A DNA stretch of 64,000 nt from Batkoa obscura (GCA_030770535.1 JASVEC010000057.1:89756-153755), one strand, 5' to 3'; shown: positions 11,439-23,160, numbered from the stretch's first letter. Program-made: numbers and translations. Notes: generated by a model from the letters alone, not told the origin.

Positions 11439-14400
11439 CTAGTTTTCGATATTACCAGTAAAATAATCAAAAGTAACATCAGAGTTAATATAATCAATAT
11501 ATGTTTCTACGTCTTCAGATCTGAGCCAGCTCTCTATTTCTTCTATTTCTTCGCTGGATATCGCTGAGTTTTCAAGGACTTTATCTGCTATTCTATTGAT
11601 TCTTTCTTTGTTAATAGTATCCTGATCAATAGTGTCAAATTTAGATCCGCTGTCTATAGCAGCTGTAATTTTTTGTTTATTGTTAAAGTTAGTAGGTGTA
11701 TATTGATTATATTCAGAAATGGGCTGATATTCTGGAGTACTAGGGATATGGCCATTGTATTCAAAAGCGAATTGATGTTGCTGAGCTTTGATATCAACCT
11801 TACCAGAAGGAGAAATAAGGTTTTGATGAGAAAAACAATCATATTGATGATGTGAGATCGAATTAGTGCTATAATCTTCATTGGTAGAGCCAATCTTATA
11901 TCCTGTATATGGTTTAGTCCTATTGGTATGGTTAGTTTTGTTAATATGGAAAGAAACATGCTCTGGTGAACAATTTGATGAGTCTCCTAGTTGTTGAGTT
12001 ATCCTTCCATATTCATAAGTTGGGTTCTGTGCTCTATCTGTCCCCAGTAATGGTTGAAGATACTCAAATTGTCTAAAATTTGATTGACTATGATTATCAC
12101 CTTTAGAATAGTATCTTTGTTCATTCGAGAAAATATTCTGATTCCGAGCATTGACTGAAGATACTTGGTGATTATGACAATTGGTATATTCTGCTATATC
12201 ACACTCATTTATACGCTTTTTCTTTTTCTTTTGTGGTTGATCTGAAGCCTGATTTATTATATATTGTTCATTATGTTTATGAATAAGCTCATCAAGGCGT
12301 TTTCGTTCATTGGTCAGATATTTTACAACTGGATCCACCCTCAAAAGATTATCATAAGAACTAAACGGATCCCTTTGGGTCTTTGGTGGTAATACATATC
12401 TACTATTTGACGGTATATTATTCAAAACTGCACTCTTTGTTGTTGCTTTGTTATTTAAGGCTTTAAAATGAGCAGAAGTAGAATATTGCTCTTTCTTCTT
12501 AGCGGCAAGTCTATTTGAAACTATATTTATCATTAATTTTTCAATTTCCTTTCTTTGTTTTATTAAAAATTGATAATATTGGTGCATATTATATATCTCA
12601 TTGCTGGTAATAGACTCAATGTCAATGTCTTTGAAAGTTGATTCTATTTGTCCATTTATACGTAAGATTTCTCCTCTTAAGTGATTGAATAGTGTGTCTG
12701 AGTCATTGAATTGATTAAGTACAGTATTGTTAGATTTCCTTGCTTTTCTTCTACCTTCAAATGACTCTTGGTCTTCATTGTATCTCTGTTGTGTTGATTT
12801 AATTACTCTATATTGACCGAAGTTATCACCTTGAAATGTGAATAGACGTGGGCGAGTAGATTTAGGTTTAGGTGAAGGAGTTGTATTTATTGACTCACAC
12901 TCTTGGTCAGTTGAAGCTTGTGATTTATTTTTCTGAAATGAGAACATATGTAATTTAGGAGAGGGGACATTAGGGTCTTCTGGCTCTTCAGAAGCTTGCT
13001 TATTATCCTCCATAAATTCTTCTGGGATGCTAAAAAAGTCATCCGAATTTGGCTCAATGTTATTTGTGTCCATAGGATCACATTCTAAATATTTACCAGC
13101 AACATAACTGTTATCATCAGAGACATATTCATTTGTTGCTTCGTTTGATGATAATTGAAATTGAGGTGGTTTTGGACTACTGGTATTTATATGACTATTT
13201 GAACCGATAGGAGATATATTCGTGTCAGTAAAGCTATTAGTATGCATATTAGATTTCGCTAATTTACGGTTTTGTAATAAAAGATCGCAACCCTTCTCTG
13301 CTTCTTCTTCGCTTTCTTCTTCGATTTTTTCACATTCTTCTATAGTTTCTTTTTCTTCTTTTTCTTTCTCTTCTTGAACCTTTGTCTCGTATATTTCTTC
13401 ACTTTTTTTTTCTACTGAATTTATAACACTACTCATGTCATAGATAGTACCTACTACATTAAGGGAGCTATTGGGATTATTATTAAATTGACCAAAATTA
13501 ATAGAGGCGTTTGAATTTTGCTCTACCTCCATGCGAACTTGTTCGATGCTCTCATTTTGATTGATATTCATAGTGTTGATATAAGGATTCATGCTAAATG
13601 AAGATGTACGTATGCCAGGGATTGGTGAGGCTTGTTCGGATTCGCTTACCTGACCTGATCCGAAGCAGTTACCGGGTGGAATATAGGTGGATTCGGGCGC
13701 CTTCCTACGAGGTTTTCCGGTTTTGATGGCTAACCTAGCCTTGTTGATATTTCGTGTAGCACTACTATTTTTATTTTTTAGCTCAGCTAATTTAGCACGG
13801 TTATCAATTACCACTGCTAATAATTTACTTCCTACTTTAGCTCTCTTAGACTCTAATGCATTATCATTTAGATTTATTTTCGATTCGATTATATTACGAG
13901 ATTCTTCTGTATTTACAGATAATAGTTTATTTGCTACATTAGGTATTTTAGATTCCATTACACCTTCCCTCGTTTTTGATAATTCAGCTTCAAGTTTCTT
14001 CAATCTTCTCCTTTCACACTTTTCTTCTCTTCTTCTTTTTCTTTCTTTGCTCTTTTCCTTAATGCGCGATGATCTTCTAACTTGAACTTTCCCGATTTGA
14101 TTATGATTATCTATCGAAACTGCAGTCATGCTACTTTCTGGACCTACAGTTAAGACCTCTTCATCACTCATCAATTGGGTAACTAATCCTTTATTTGAAA
14201 TGAGATTGAGGTTATTATTAATTCCTTTAATCTGTTTGGATTGAGCTGTAGTACTACGGTCGTTTTTGATTGAGATGATTTTTGGGTTTGGAGTTGTTGT
14301 TTCTTCTTCAATTGGCAGCTGATTAGTTAGACTTGTGCTAGGGACAGAATCGACTTTATTTTTAGTTTCTTTAGCCTGGTTGAATTGAGTTATGATTTCA

Positions 14401-14573
14401 TGATTACTTTTAGATGAAGCAAGCTTGGGGAATTTCAAATATTCTGAAAAAAAGTTGCTGATCTTTGTTGGCATCTCATTAGTTAAATTATTCACGGTGC
14501 TCTTATGTTTTACACCATTCTTTGGCGGTCTTCCTCTAGTTTTTTGAGAGCTACAATTGCTGTTTTTGACCAT
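11439..14573 (-). CDS. Large low-complexity AT-hook protein, probably nuclear
   Basis: A single open frame of 1044 residues from ATG at 14573 to TAG at 11439. Residues 13-18 are RGRPPK, a canonical AT-hook that binds the minor groove of AT-rich DNA. A strongly basic segment near residues 170-200 (RRSSRIKEKSKERKRRREE) looks like a nuclear localisation signal. The middle is Glu-rich (around 390-425), then Asn/Ser/Gln-rich. A more ordered part near residues 630-700 (LFNHLRGEILRINGQIE... MHQYYQFLIKQRKEIEKLM) looks helical. The C-terminus is acidic and carries a helical EEIEEIESWLRSEDVETYI. No enzymatic domain is seen. A chromatin or transcription role is inference from the AT-hook. Antisense frames inside it are shadows. 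Confidence 0.8.
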   Translation of the reverse strand: MVKNSNCSSQKTRGRPPKNGVKHKSTVNNLTNEMPTKISNFFSEYLKFPKLASSKSNHEIITQFNQAKETKNKVDSVPSTSLTNQLPIEEETTTPNPKIISIKNDRSTTAQSKQIKGINNNLNLISNKGLVTQLMSDEEVLTVGPESSMTAVSIDNHNQIGKVQVRRSSRIKEKSKERKRRREEKCERRRLKKLEAELSKTREGVMESKIPNVANKLLSVNTEESRNIIESKINLNDNALESKRAKVGSKLLAVVIDNRAKLAELKNKNSSATRNINKARLAIKTGKPRRKAPESTYIPPGNCFGSGQVSESEQASPIPGIRTSSFSMNPYINTMNINQNESIEQVRMEVEQNSNASINFGQFNNNPNSSLNVVGTIYDMSSVINSVEKKSEEIYETKVQEEKEKEEKETIEECEKIEEESEEEAEKGCDLLLQNRKLAKSNMHTNSFTDTNISPIGSNSHINTSSPKPPQFQLSSNEATNEYVSDDNSYVAGKYLECDPMDTNNIEPNSDDFFSIPEEFMEDNKQASEEPEDPNVPSPKLHMFSFQKNKSQASTDQECESINTTPSPKPKSTRPRLFTFQGDNFGQYRVIKSTQQRYNEDQESFEGRRKARKSNNTVLNQFNDSDTLFNHLRGEILRINGQIESTFKDIDIESITSNEIYNMHQYYQFLIKQRKEIEKLMINIVSNRLAAKKKEQYSTSAHFKALNNKATTKSAVLNNIPSNSRYVLPPKTQRDPFSSYDNLLRVDPVVKYLTNERKRLDELIHKHNEQYIINQASDQPQKKKKKRINECDIAEYTNCHNHQVSSVNARNQNIFSNEQRYYSKGDNHSQSNFRQFEYLQPLLGTDRAQNPTYEYGRITQQLGDSSNCSPEHVSFHINKTNHTNRTKPYTGYKIGSTNEDYSTNSISHHQYDCFSHQNLISPSGKVDIKAQQHQFAFEYNGHIPSTPEYQPISEYNQYTPTNFNNKQKITAAIDSGSKFDTIDQDTINKERINRIADKVLENSAISSEEIEEIESWLRSEDVETYIDYINSDVTFDYFTGNIEN

Positions 14574-15321
14574 TGTAGTGTAGTTTATTTGAAAGAAATA
14601 AAGGTTAATATTGTTTTAATTTGGAATGATTTGAATGGTTACGATGAACTACTTTGAAAAAAAGTATTGTCAAAAATAAATCGACCAATAGAAATGCTTC
14701 AACCTAAATAAATTATTACTGTGATTAGCCTTTGTTTTGAATTTTATTTTGGAATTTAAAATTCAAATTTTAGAGTACTTTGTTTTTGCAGATAAGAAAA
14801 TATCAGGTCATCTGAAATATTTCTGTATAGATCCTTGCATATTAGAGAATGATTAGTTATTAGTTGCAACACCAATTTAGAATTTTGGATTAAAATACAT
14901 TCCTTTTTATAACTAAGAAAAATTAACTGTTGCAATCAAAAATTGATACTTTTTCAATATCTATGAATTTTCGTACAAGAGCATTTCGAACGACTTGATA
15001 TAATTTCAAAAACAAACGAGATCATGTGTAAAAATTTATCAACTTGATATACTTTTAAGTATAATTCATGTAAATAAAGAGATATAACAGCTAAATTATA
15101 GTTTCTTTCCAATATTGGATCAAATCTAATAGTTTAAACTGAAATTGAAAGTGAGATTTTGTTCAAAAAGATATACCTTTGAATGTTGTATAAATTAAAA
15201 ATATATCAACTAATTAAGCTCAAAGTAGCACATTTGTTGGATCATACATAAAAATCTACAAATTTGATAGATTTTTACATATGATCCATTTGTTTGCTTT
15301 TTTTCCAGATAACAGGTAAGT
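14574..15321. other. Intergenic region with hairpin
   Basis: Upstream of the AT-hook gene. Apart from the inverted repeat listed separately and a weakly similar stretch near 15000-15070, nothing recognised. Confidence 0.5.
15239..15287. repeat. Near-perfect inverted repeat (hairpin)
   Basis: Arms of 20 bp at 15239-15258 and 15268-15287 pair at 18 of 20 positions around a 9-base AT-rich loop. The left arm begins GGATCATA. It lies in an intergenic gap and could be a cruciform-forming repeat or a small mobile-element relic. Confidence 0.8.
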
Positions 15322-15545
15322 AAGTTATAATAGGGTTTTTATCCAGGTTTCAGTAGGGGTTACTATTCTAATCCAAGGTTATAGATATAAATTTTAGTGA
15401 AATAAAATGCCCAGCATAAAATAAGATTGGGAATTCCATTCAATTTATAGGCAAGTATTTAGTCCAAATCATAAAAAATCAATTTTACACGAATAAAGTC
15501 GTAATTCCTACTGAAAGCTGCATAAAACTATAGAAATCTATCCTA
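15322..15545. mobile_element. Foldback/MITE family 2, copy 1
   Basis: About 225 bp with inverted ends of roughly 40 bp. The left end reads TAGGGTTTTTATCCAGGTTT and the right end, on the other strand, TAGTTTTATGCAGCTTTC; both then read CAGTAGG. The interior contains AAAATGCCCAGCATAAAATA. A second copy is at 60429-60660. No coding capacity, and unrelated to the GGGG-TGT family. Confidence 0.65.
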
Positions 15546-16911
15546 CTTATGGGCCACATTGTAGTTATTTAGCTTATTTCCTTTTTGACATCTGACGTTC
15601 AAAAAAATAGCCAATCAATAGATAGCTTGCCTAACTACACAGTAAACCATGGGTTTTTTAATTTGGTAGGTAAAAGAGTTAGTTTTTAGATGAGCAAGTT
15701 ATGAAGTTTTTTAGCTTGTTTTTGTCTTTGTATCTTAATATTCTCATTTATACACTCTCATTTAAGTTCAAAGTCCTTTTGGAGAAAATAAAAGCTTGGC
15801 TTTAAATATTTAAAGACCTGTACACTAAATGCAAATTCTTTGATTCAAATAAAGTACCAAAAACTAATCTAAAAGATTGTTGAAGGAATTTTTTTCTAAA
15901 GCCAAAAAATGGAATTTCGCTTTGAAAAACAGTTGGGATGAATTAAAATAATTTTAATAAAGCTGAATAGAATAATGAAAACTATTTTTTATGTCTCCTT
16001 AAAATGTCTAATAGTAATGTTTGTATAGCAGTATTTCAATAGAAATTTTATCTTGGTATAACCAGCTTATTTAACTTAACCTTTAGAATGATAGATAGTA
16101 GCATTGATTAATTTAGACTCAAGGGCCAATTTCTTCCTAGTTATAAGTTTTTCTAAAGGTAACAACTTGAATAAATCATAAACCTGTCATTTTATGTTTC
16201 TTTTATTTGTTGATAGTCTAACAACCCTGTAAGTGAATTCTCAAAGTGATAAATTTCGACATTACATAATAACGTTTGTACTTATGACTTTCACTTGTAG
16301 TAGCTACATTTGCTAATAAACCACTTTGGTTTTGGCCCTTTTGAAAATTCATTAGAGTATCAATGTTGTGAAAATGGGTGCCTTTTTGTTGGATCCTGAA
16401 ACACATTGAAGATGTCTTTTCTTTCATACTCCTAATAAATTTTAAATTCCATTACTTAAAAAATTAACAAAAAAATGAAAATAAAAATCATTTATAAATG
16501 GGATTTAATGCTTTAATTTAATTTAATTTAAACTTTAATGTTTTTTAATTTAGTCAAGATTTTAAATTTATTCAAGTTATTTGAAAATTTTAAATGTTAC
16601 TTTGTTTTGTACTGTATGTTTATTTTTGTAGTTGTCTTCAACTTGATTTTTATTAAAAAAAATCATCCAATTAATTTTAGTTTTATCTTTTTATCTCAGC
16701 CTCAAGACAATCACTCAAACAATTCTAGAGAAAAAAAATGAATAAACTGAGCTCAGAACATTTTCATTTATTTACATTTTATTCTTACAACTAATAAAGG
16801 AATTTTAATTCATAAATAGAAACTAATAACAAGTGGATAAAAACTATATAATATAAAGATTGGAATGTCCCATTGTGCTTTTTGTTAATTTTTTAGAAGA
16901 TTAAGTCAAGA
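15546..16911. other. Intergenic region upstream of the MFS gene
   Basis: AT-rich with many homopolymers. A minus-strand frame of 69 residues at 16218-16427 has coding-like composition but no recognisable family. Otherwise nothing seen. Confidence 0.45.
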
Positions 16912-18813
16912 ATGGAAGAAAGTAAAGAAATTGAGTTAAGTGGAACTAAGGTGGAGAAAACCGTCAACATTGAAAGTGAAGAATTTAAGTTAAATGATAT
17001 TCAATATAACAAGCCCGAAGCGAGAGATCAACCTCAAAAGGAGCAAGCGGATTTCAATAACAAAGATGGCATAACAAACAATAGCAAAAGTAAGAATGTC
17101 ATAGATGGGAACAGAAAAAACATTGTTGATAATAATAATAGCATCAATACAAATATCAATAATAATGATAAACAGCTTGAGTTACCCAATAACACAGAAA
17201 CTAAGCCGTTAGTATTTAGTGATAATTTACAACATATAGAATCTAATGTCAATAATGAATTTAATGATAACTCCAAAGGAGATGAGGCAACAATAGTATT
17301 AAACATTGATGATACTAAAGTACGTTTAACAAAATTCAGAACCACTTTATTATTGTTCGGTCTATTTTTAACTTACATAACCACTGGTTATGATCGAATT
17401 TTAGCTACATCTTTACTTGTCCCAATAGCTTCTAATTTTGATGAATATTCTAAATTGGGTTTATTTGGTATAGCTTACTTACTTACCTCTTTTATTATGG
17501 AAAGACAATATAAAAGGCTAATTTATGTCTTCAGTTATAAGGCCATTATTTTATTAGCTTTAATTTCTTTCCTCATAGGTACTATAATTTCTTCTACTTC
17601 AGTTAATTTAACAATGCTGATTGTTGGAAGAGCAATCGCGGGTATTGGTGGAGGTGGATTACCTACATTATGTAATGTCATTATTAAAGAGTTGGTACCA
17701 GCTTATAGACTAAAAACTTATATGATAATCTATACCTTGTTTTTTATTGCTGCTTCTGTTTCTGCTTCTATGTTAGTTGGCTTATTTATGACTCAATTAT
17801 CGTGGCGTTGGTGTTTTTATATTAGCATACCTACTTCTTCAGTCGCTATTGTTATATTACTTTTATTTTTACCACGTAAAAGTAAAGATACAAGTTTACA
17901 AGTTAAACTACATAACTTTGATTTTATCGGTTCTGTTTCTCTATTTTTATTTACAACTTTGCTCTCTCTTTCACTAAATCGCACCTCCTTAATCTATCCT
18001 TGGTCTTCTTATCAAGCTTTACTTCCGCTTTGTATTTCTGTACTATTCCTTTTCCTATTCATTTACTCCCAAAAATATATATCAAAACAGCCCACTTTAC
18101 CAGCTCACTTGTTTTATCATAATGTGATTTTATGCTGTTTAATTTCATTTTTTAATGGCGCTGTTCTATTCATTGGCTTCATCTTTATCCCTTATTATTA
18201 TAAGATTACTTTTAGTTTGACTGCAAATCAAACCACACCAACAATTATTACAATCATTTTCAGTCTTTTATTAGGTTATCTAGCGATCAGCTTAATCATT
18301 AAGAAATTCACTGTATATCGATGGTATTTAATTTTAAGTACCGGGCTTGGCGTAGTAGCCAGTTGCTTATTAGCTATAGCTTCATATCAGCTTGCTAAAC
18401 CAGGATTGTTTTATCTGTTTGTAGCATTAGTGGGTGTGAGCATAGGACTCAGTTTAAAGATAACTGGTAGCATTTCTGAATTAGCTGTTAAAGCAGAAGA
18501 CATCCAAGAGGTTAAGATAGTTAATAAATTCTTTTTTAGTTTTGGTGGAGTGATTGGTATAATTGCTGCTGATGCCATTTATTTCAATGTTTTGAAAGAG
18601 TTATTAGAACAATTTAAACAAAAGTTAGACATTGATATGTTAATAGATAAACCATCTTTGATTTTGGAGTTAGAGTCGCAGTTAAGGCAAGGGTTGGTAG
18701 CATGTTATAAACTTGGATTCCGTACAATTTTTTATGGTTTTATTGCGTTTTTTAGTGTTGGGTTTATATCCTCATGTTTAATGAGGCCAATAATGACAAA
18801 CAATAAGAAATAG
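16912..18813 (+). CDS. Major facilitator superfamily transporter, DHA2-like
   Basis: An uninterrupted frame of 633 residues. The first ~135 residues are hydrophilic, Asn/Lys/Glu-rich and presumably cytosolic. After that come about 14 hydrophobic segments, as in the 14-TM DHA2 proton antiporter group that includes fungal multidrug and vacuolar basic amino-acid transporters. Family marks are the motif around GRAIAGIGGGGLPTL in TM5 and WRWCFYISIP. The loop between TM2 and TM3 that normally carries motif A (G-x-x-x-D-R-x-G-R-R) reads MERQYKRL, lacking the conserved Gly and Asp, so proton coupling or substrate range may be unusual. It stands alone, with no cluster partner suggesting a substrate. 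An antisense frame across the Asn-rich part is a shadow. Confidence 0.85.
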   Translation: MEESKEIELSGTKVEKTVNIESEEFKLNDIQYNKPEARDQPQKEQADFNNKDGITNNSKSKNVIDGNRKNIVDNNNSINTNINNNDKQLELPNNTETKPLVFSDNLQHIESNVNNEFNDNSKGDEATIVLNIDDTKVRLTKFRTTLLLFGLFLTYITTGYDRILATSLLVPIASNFDEYSKLGLFGIAYLLTSFIMERQYKRLIYVFSYKAIILLALISFLIGTIISSTSVNLTMLIVGRAIAGIGGGGLPTLCNVIIKELVPAYRLKTYMIIYTLFFIAASVSASMLVGLFMTQLSWRWCFYISIPTSSVAIVILLLFLPRKSKDTSLQVKLHNFDFIGSVSLFLFTTLLSLSLNRTSLIYPWSSYQALLPLCISVLFLFLFIYSQKYISKQPTLPAHLFYHNVILCCLISFFNGAVLFIGFIFIPYYYKITFSLTANQTTPTIITIIFSLLLGYLAISLIIKKFTVYRWYLILSTGLGVVASCLLAIASYQLAKPGLFYLFVALVGVSIGLSLKITGSISELAVKAEDIQEVKIVNKFFFSFGGVIGIIAADAIYFNVLKELLEQFKQKLDIDMLIDKPSLILELESQLRQGLVACYKLGFRTIFYGFIAFFSVGFISSCLMRPIMTNNKK

Positions 18814-19799
18814 TAGTGAATTATGCCGCATAAGGTTAGTTTTTATTATGACATAACAGTACAAGGATATTTTATTTCATGAACAATTATACTTATAACT
18901 AAAAAAGTTGTTTTTAGTAGTTGGTCGAACTTCAAAAATTATTGTTAATAAATCAAAATAAAACAAATAAGTAAAATAGCATAGTAATACGAACCTGACT
19001 TTACATCGTTTATAAATTTGATATTATGACTAATACAACATTGAATAATTCCTAGCAATAAAAACAAGAAAAAAAATCAAATAGTTAGAGAGTAGGGCTA
19101 ATTAGCTATAATAGGAGAACTTTAGTACCAGCTTAGCTCCTGGCTAAGGGTTGTTTGTAAAAATCAAGTTCACTGATATAAGCTATTCTCTGTTCAATGA
19201 GAAGAGAAGTTAAAGTCAGGATAGAAGGCTCCTCAGAAAAGGAAAACTTTATGTGTGACTTATAGATTGATCACAGTACAAATAAATAGAAACAAGCAAT
19301 AAAGGTAGGATAAAGATTTGACAGTTAAGAAGAGATACCAGCTATGTTAATGTGTAAATCATGGAAGGGCATAAGAAGTGGCCGGGATTTAGCTATATCA
19401 AAAGGCTCAAGAATCAACTCTGAGTTCCAAAAATTATAATATTGAAACACCTTAGTTTCATTTTTTTGATCATTTCATATACTTTATAAATTAAAAAATT
19501 AAATAGTTCGTAAAAATATGATCCTTATTTAAAATCAACATCAATTAGAGCACATTATTATTCAAATACTAGTAATAAAATTATTTCAAAGAATAAACCA
19601 TGTGGATAGAATTTATATACAAAGTACTATTATTTTTAAATTATTTATTATATTTTACCAAATAAAAAACAAAAAAAGATATCTTAATATTTATTTGTTT
19701 ATATACTTAACTTGTTATATTCTTATTTTCAAACCATAAAAAATGCACTTCACACCTTTGTTTATTTTAAACTCAATAACTCTCAATACAGGTACAAAT
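18814..19799. other. Intergenic region
   Basis: Three-prime flank of the MFS gene; no gene, tRNA or repeat family recognised. Confidence 0.5.
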
Positions 19800-21639
19800 A
19801 ATATAAAGTCAAAAATATAAAGTCGAGAATACAGCTAAACCAAAAAATAAGGATGAATAGTAAAGTAGGTACCACTGATTGTACATTAAACAATCTATTT
19901 AAGCAACTATATTTTCATTTAAACTTAGAATCCAAAGAAAGAGTAAATGGTGATCGTTTTGATGCACAATAATATTTAATTTATTTTAAAGTATCTCGGG
20001 TGGCCTAAAATGAACTCAGAATAACAAATCAAGAAAGAATCGTAGTAATAATGAAATTCAAAAAAAAGATTTATCAGTTTGAGACCGTATTATACAATAA
20101 GATTAAATTTAACGTTATTCGATTGCTTTCAATAAATGATATATCATCAAAAGTATATATGGAATTAAAATAAGTCAGGCTTATGGTCAATTTCCAGAGA
20201 ATGATCCCATTTTTTTCAAAAAGGTTATAGATCTATACAATTTATAGTTGGATAAATTCGGTTTGAATGCAATTTTAACAAATAAAAAGCCAGATAATTT
20301 ATCCTACACCTTAATAACATTTCTGCCTCGTTTTACCCTTCTACATAATAGTATAGCTTGTAGACACGTTTACAAGAAAGCTCTAAAGGAAGTAAAAGTG
20401 ACTCTACCTTAATCTTATTTCAATCCTAGCTATAAGTATGTGATGGCTTAAGGATTATTATCTTATATCAATCGTCACATACAGATTTCAATCTTGCTAA
20501 ACGATACCTTTTTGTATGTTATAAATACGGCTCAATGTTTAGAATATAGCATGAATGATGGTTTATTTAACAATCTAGATGCTACAGACTTAGGTTATAA
20601 TAATTTGTTATAAGATAGAAGAATATGTAAAACTCTTTGCCTTATTTATTTGACTATGTCATCTTATGCTTTAAACATATCTTTTATTAAATTTGAAATT
20701 GAGGGCCTTTCGCATTACTTTATAGTGAATCAAAACAGATATAATGATTATAACAGGATATGTCATAGGAATATAGACAAATATTCATATTTTTATACTA
20801 AAGAACTTATTAAGGCGAATATAAAAATATTGACTCATATATAAAAAGTAAAAGAAGCTTATGGAGCATCGAAAGATTATTATAATATATCTGTTGCTAA
20901 TTTATTATTGCCTTAAAATTTATAAACTACTTGACTATGCTAATGAATTTAATCCAACATCAAAAATTAATAGAAGGTAAAACTGAGTATAGTAGAGAGA
21001 AATTAGAAAAAAGGATAAACAATCATGGATTTAATTTTATAAGGTACCTTAAAGTATTAATTCAATACACTGTTAAACTTTACTATCCACCTGTTTTGGT
21101 TTATCTATAATTTATTCACTACAAAGTCAAAAATGAAAATGTTGTCTAATTATTCAAACCAGATAAGCACCTATTATTTAAACAGAGGTCTAGATATAAA
21201 AGAGTCAAAAAAGTTTTACCGAAATTCATCAATTTGATCCTAAATATCAATTTTAATCAAGTGTCAATATTTCTTTTTATTATCAAATATGTTCATATTT
21301 TTCTACCCTTGTCAATTTGTTGCATCAAGCATCAATTTTGACTTATAATATGGGGCTGTTTTTTTTAGTTTCATTATTTTTCCATTTTTTAAGTGCTATT
21401 TGAGTGGAAAAACTGTCAGTAAAATTCTTAAATACAAAAATACATCCCCATATGTTTATGATTGATGAAGCAAAAGCAAAATGTTTATTAGTAGTTAAGG
21501 AGCTTAATAGAGTATCTGAAACTAGTAATAAAGGGCATGTTAAAGATTTTATTAGTGCTTCAAATCAAATCAGCATTGTATTAATTGATTTTAGTTACCT
21601 TCAGATTTTATGAAAGAGATAAATATATATGTAGGCTAA
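19800..21639 (+). pseudogene. Decayed TF-like paralogue (family member 1)
   Basis: Aligns along its whole length with the intact gene at 30778: the N-terminus (TDCTLNNLFKQL), the middle domain (YFNPSYKYVM, LAKRY-like text, AQCLEYSMND), the central segment and the C-terminal LNQ/FMKEINIY end. Many stops and frame changes are spread over the copy, so it is an old pseudogene. A MITE interrupts it at 21352-21449. If the MITE and one ATAT are removed, the frame reads on as HQASILTYNMFMIDEAK, matching paralogues. Confidence 0.85.
21352..21449 (+). mobile_element. MITE inside TF-like pseudogene
   Basis: Starts GGGGCTG, ends CATCCCC, flanked by ATAT at 21348-21351 and 21450-21453. The paralogous sequence gives the pre-insertion state. 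Confidence 0.93.
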
Positions 21640-21723
21640 TTTTATTCTAATGATAATAAAATTTGAAATTTCTTTGTATTTCATTTTACTTATGACTATT
21701 ATTAGTTTTTGTAAATAATATAT

Positions 21724-21823
21724 GGGGATGTTTTTTTTGACTTCATCACTTTTTTTACCTTTCAAGCACTATTTGAACGAAAAATTTGTTAGTAAAATTC
21801 CCAAACACAAAAATACATCCCCA
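21724..21823 (+). mobile_element. MITE, GGGG-TGT family
   Basis: 100 bp, GGGGATG to CATCCCC, flanked by ATAT. Confidence 0.92.
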
Positions 21824-21827
21824 TATA

Positions 21828-22790
21828 CTATTTTATATTAATTTTTTTTAGATATGTAAAGTGGTGTTTTTTTTGTTATGATATTTTAAATAAAATGTTA
21901 ATTATCTTTTTATCTTTGCATGGTAAAGAAAGCTTTCTTTATGTAAAAGTAATCTAAGGGAGAAATGCCAATAAAATATTTAAATATACACTATAAGGCT
22001 TTGAAGTAAAGATTTAAAAAAGTTTGCAATTGAAAAAACAACCAAGTAGCAAATATTTTGATATGGAAATTAGCCTAAAGTCTTTTATATTAGTCAATAG
22101 ACAAATGAAATATACTCAAGTAGTTTAAAATCTTATTAATACTTTTAGAATATATAGATTGGCTATTCTTATAAGAATTTTTCTAGAAAATACCAAATAG
22201 CAATACTAAGAAAAGAAAAGTTTACCCACATTTGGCCTTTTTTAAATAAGGTCTAAGAAAACATTTTATCATTTTGAATACTTTTTCTATCACTTGGAAT
22301 TTAGTGTTCTTGATTAGATTCATATAAAAAAAAATTTCATTGTTTTAATTATTTTTAAATTATAATGAAAATAGATAAAGAGACAATTGAAATTACTTGA
22401 ACTAGTTTTCAATTACTATATATTATATATTTATAAAAACGATATTAATTGTAAATAACACTTGACAAAAATAAAATAAGCTTAGGTCAATTGAGTTATT
22501 TTATATTTTATATTTAATTAAATCTATAGAATTTTAGTAGATTTATAGTGAACTAGTATAAAAGGATAAATAAGTAACTTTGTTTTATTTAATATAAAAA
22601 ATGTAATCATTTTATAAAAAAGTTGTGTAAAAATAGATAAATACATTATAATATGGGTTGATTGAAGTATTAAATAATTTTAAAAATCAATTGGATGGAA
22701 ATAAACAATACTTGGTAGTAAATTACATAAAACGGGTATTGGAGTTGTTTCAAAAGAGAGCGCTAGATAGTGAATAAAAGTTAAAAATAA
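21828..22790. other. Intergenic AT-rich DNA
   Basis: No gene or repeat family recognised between the MITE and the decayed gene that follows. Confidence 0.5.
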
Positions 22791-23061
22791 CATATAGAGG
22801 AGATTTAATAGTTTAAAAACAATAGCGTGATTCCTAGGCTGAAGTTGAATGTGGCATGTGTATCTTAAACAAGCTAATAAATCATAGTTGTCTGCTAACT
22901 TGTTTTAATTTATTAATGACATCCAACAAGTGAGTTAAAAATATCTCTTATATTAACAAACGGAATGAACCCAAGACAGTTGTTTAACTGCTTTATAAGT
23001 ACATATTATACTAAAATTAATTTTAGAGATTATTGATTAGATAAGAAATTCTTATAAATAT

Positions 23062-23160
23062 GGGGATGTATTTCTGTGTTTAAGAATCTTACTAATAAAT
23101 TTTCCGCTTAAATAGCACTTAAAAAATGGAAAAAATAATGGAGTCAAAAAAAACACTCCC
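23062..23160 (-). mobile_element. MITE inside decayed TF-like gene
   Basis: Reverse orientation, GGGGATG to CACTCCC, flanked by ATAT. Homology to the first gene of the window continues on both sides. Confidence 0.92.

Noticed and set aside
13687-14085. 132-codon plus-strand frame opposite the AT-hook gene
   Set aside because: Antisense of a charged low-complexity region; hydrophobic composition is a by-product of Lys/Glu codons.
16218-16427. 69-codon minus-strand frame
   Set aside because: Composition is somewhat coding-like (KGQNQSGLLANVATTSESHK), but it is short, isolated and matches no family I know; kept only as a note.
17034-17345. 103-codon minus-strand frame inside the MFS gene
   Set aside because: Antisense of the Asn-rich N-terminus; poly-Leu text is a shadow of AAT codons.
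19080-19400. Slightly less AT-rich stretch as a possible RNA gene
   Set aside because: No conserved motif, stem set or reading frame recognised.
22850-22910. CxxC...C pattern as a zinc-cluster remnant of the decayed TF gene
   Set aside because: Spacing does not fit Zn2Cys6 well and the frame is disrupted; too weak to list as a domain.
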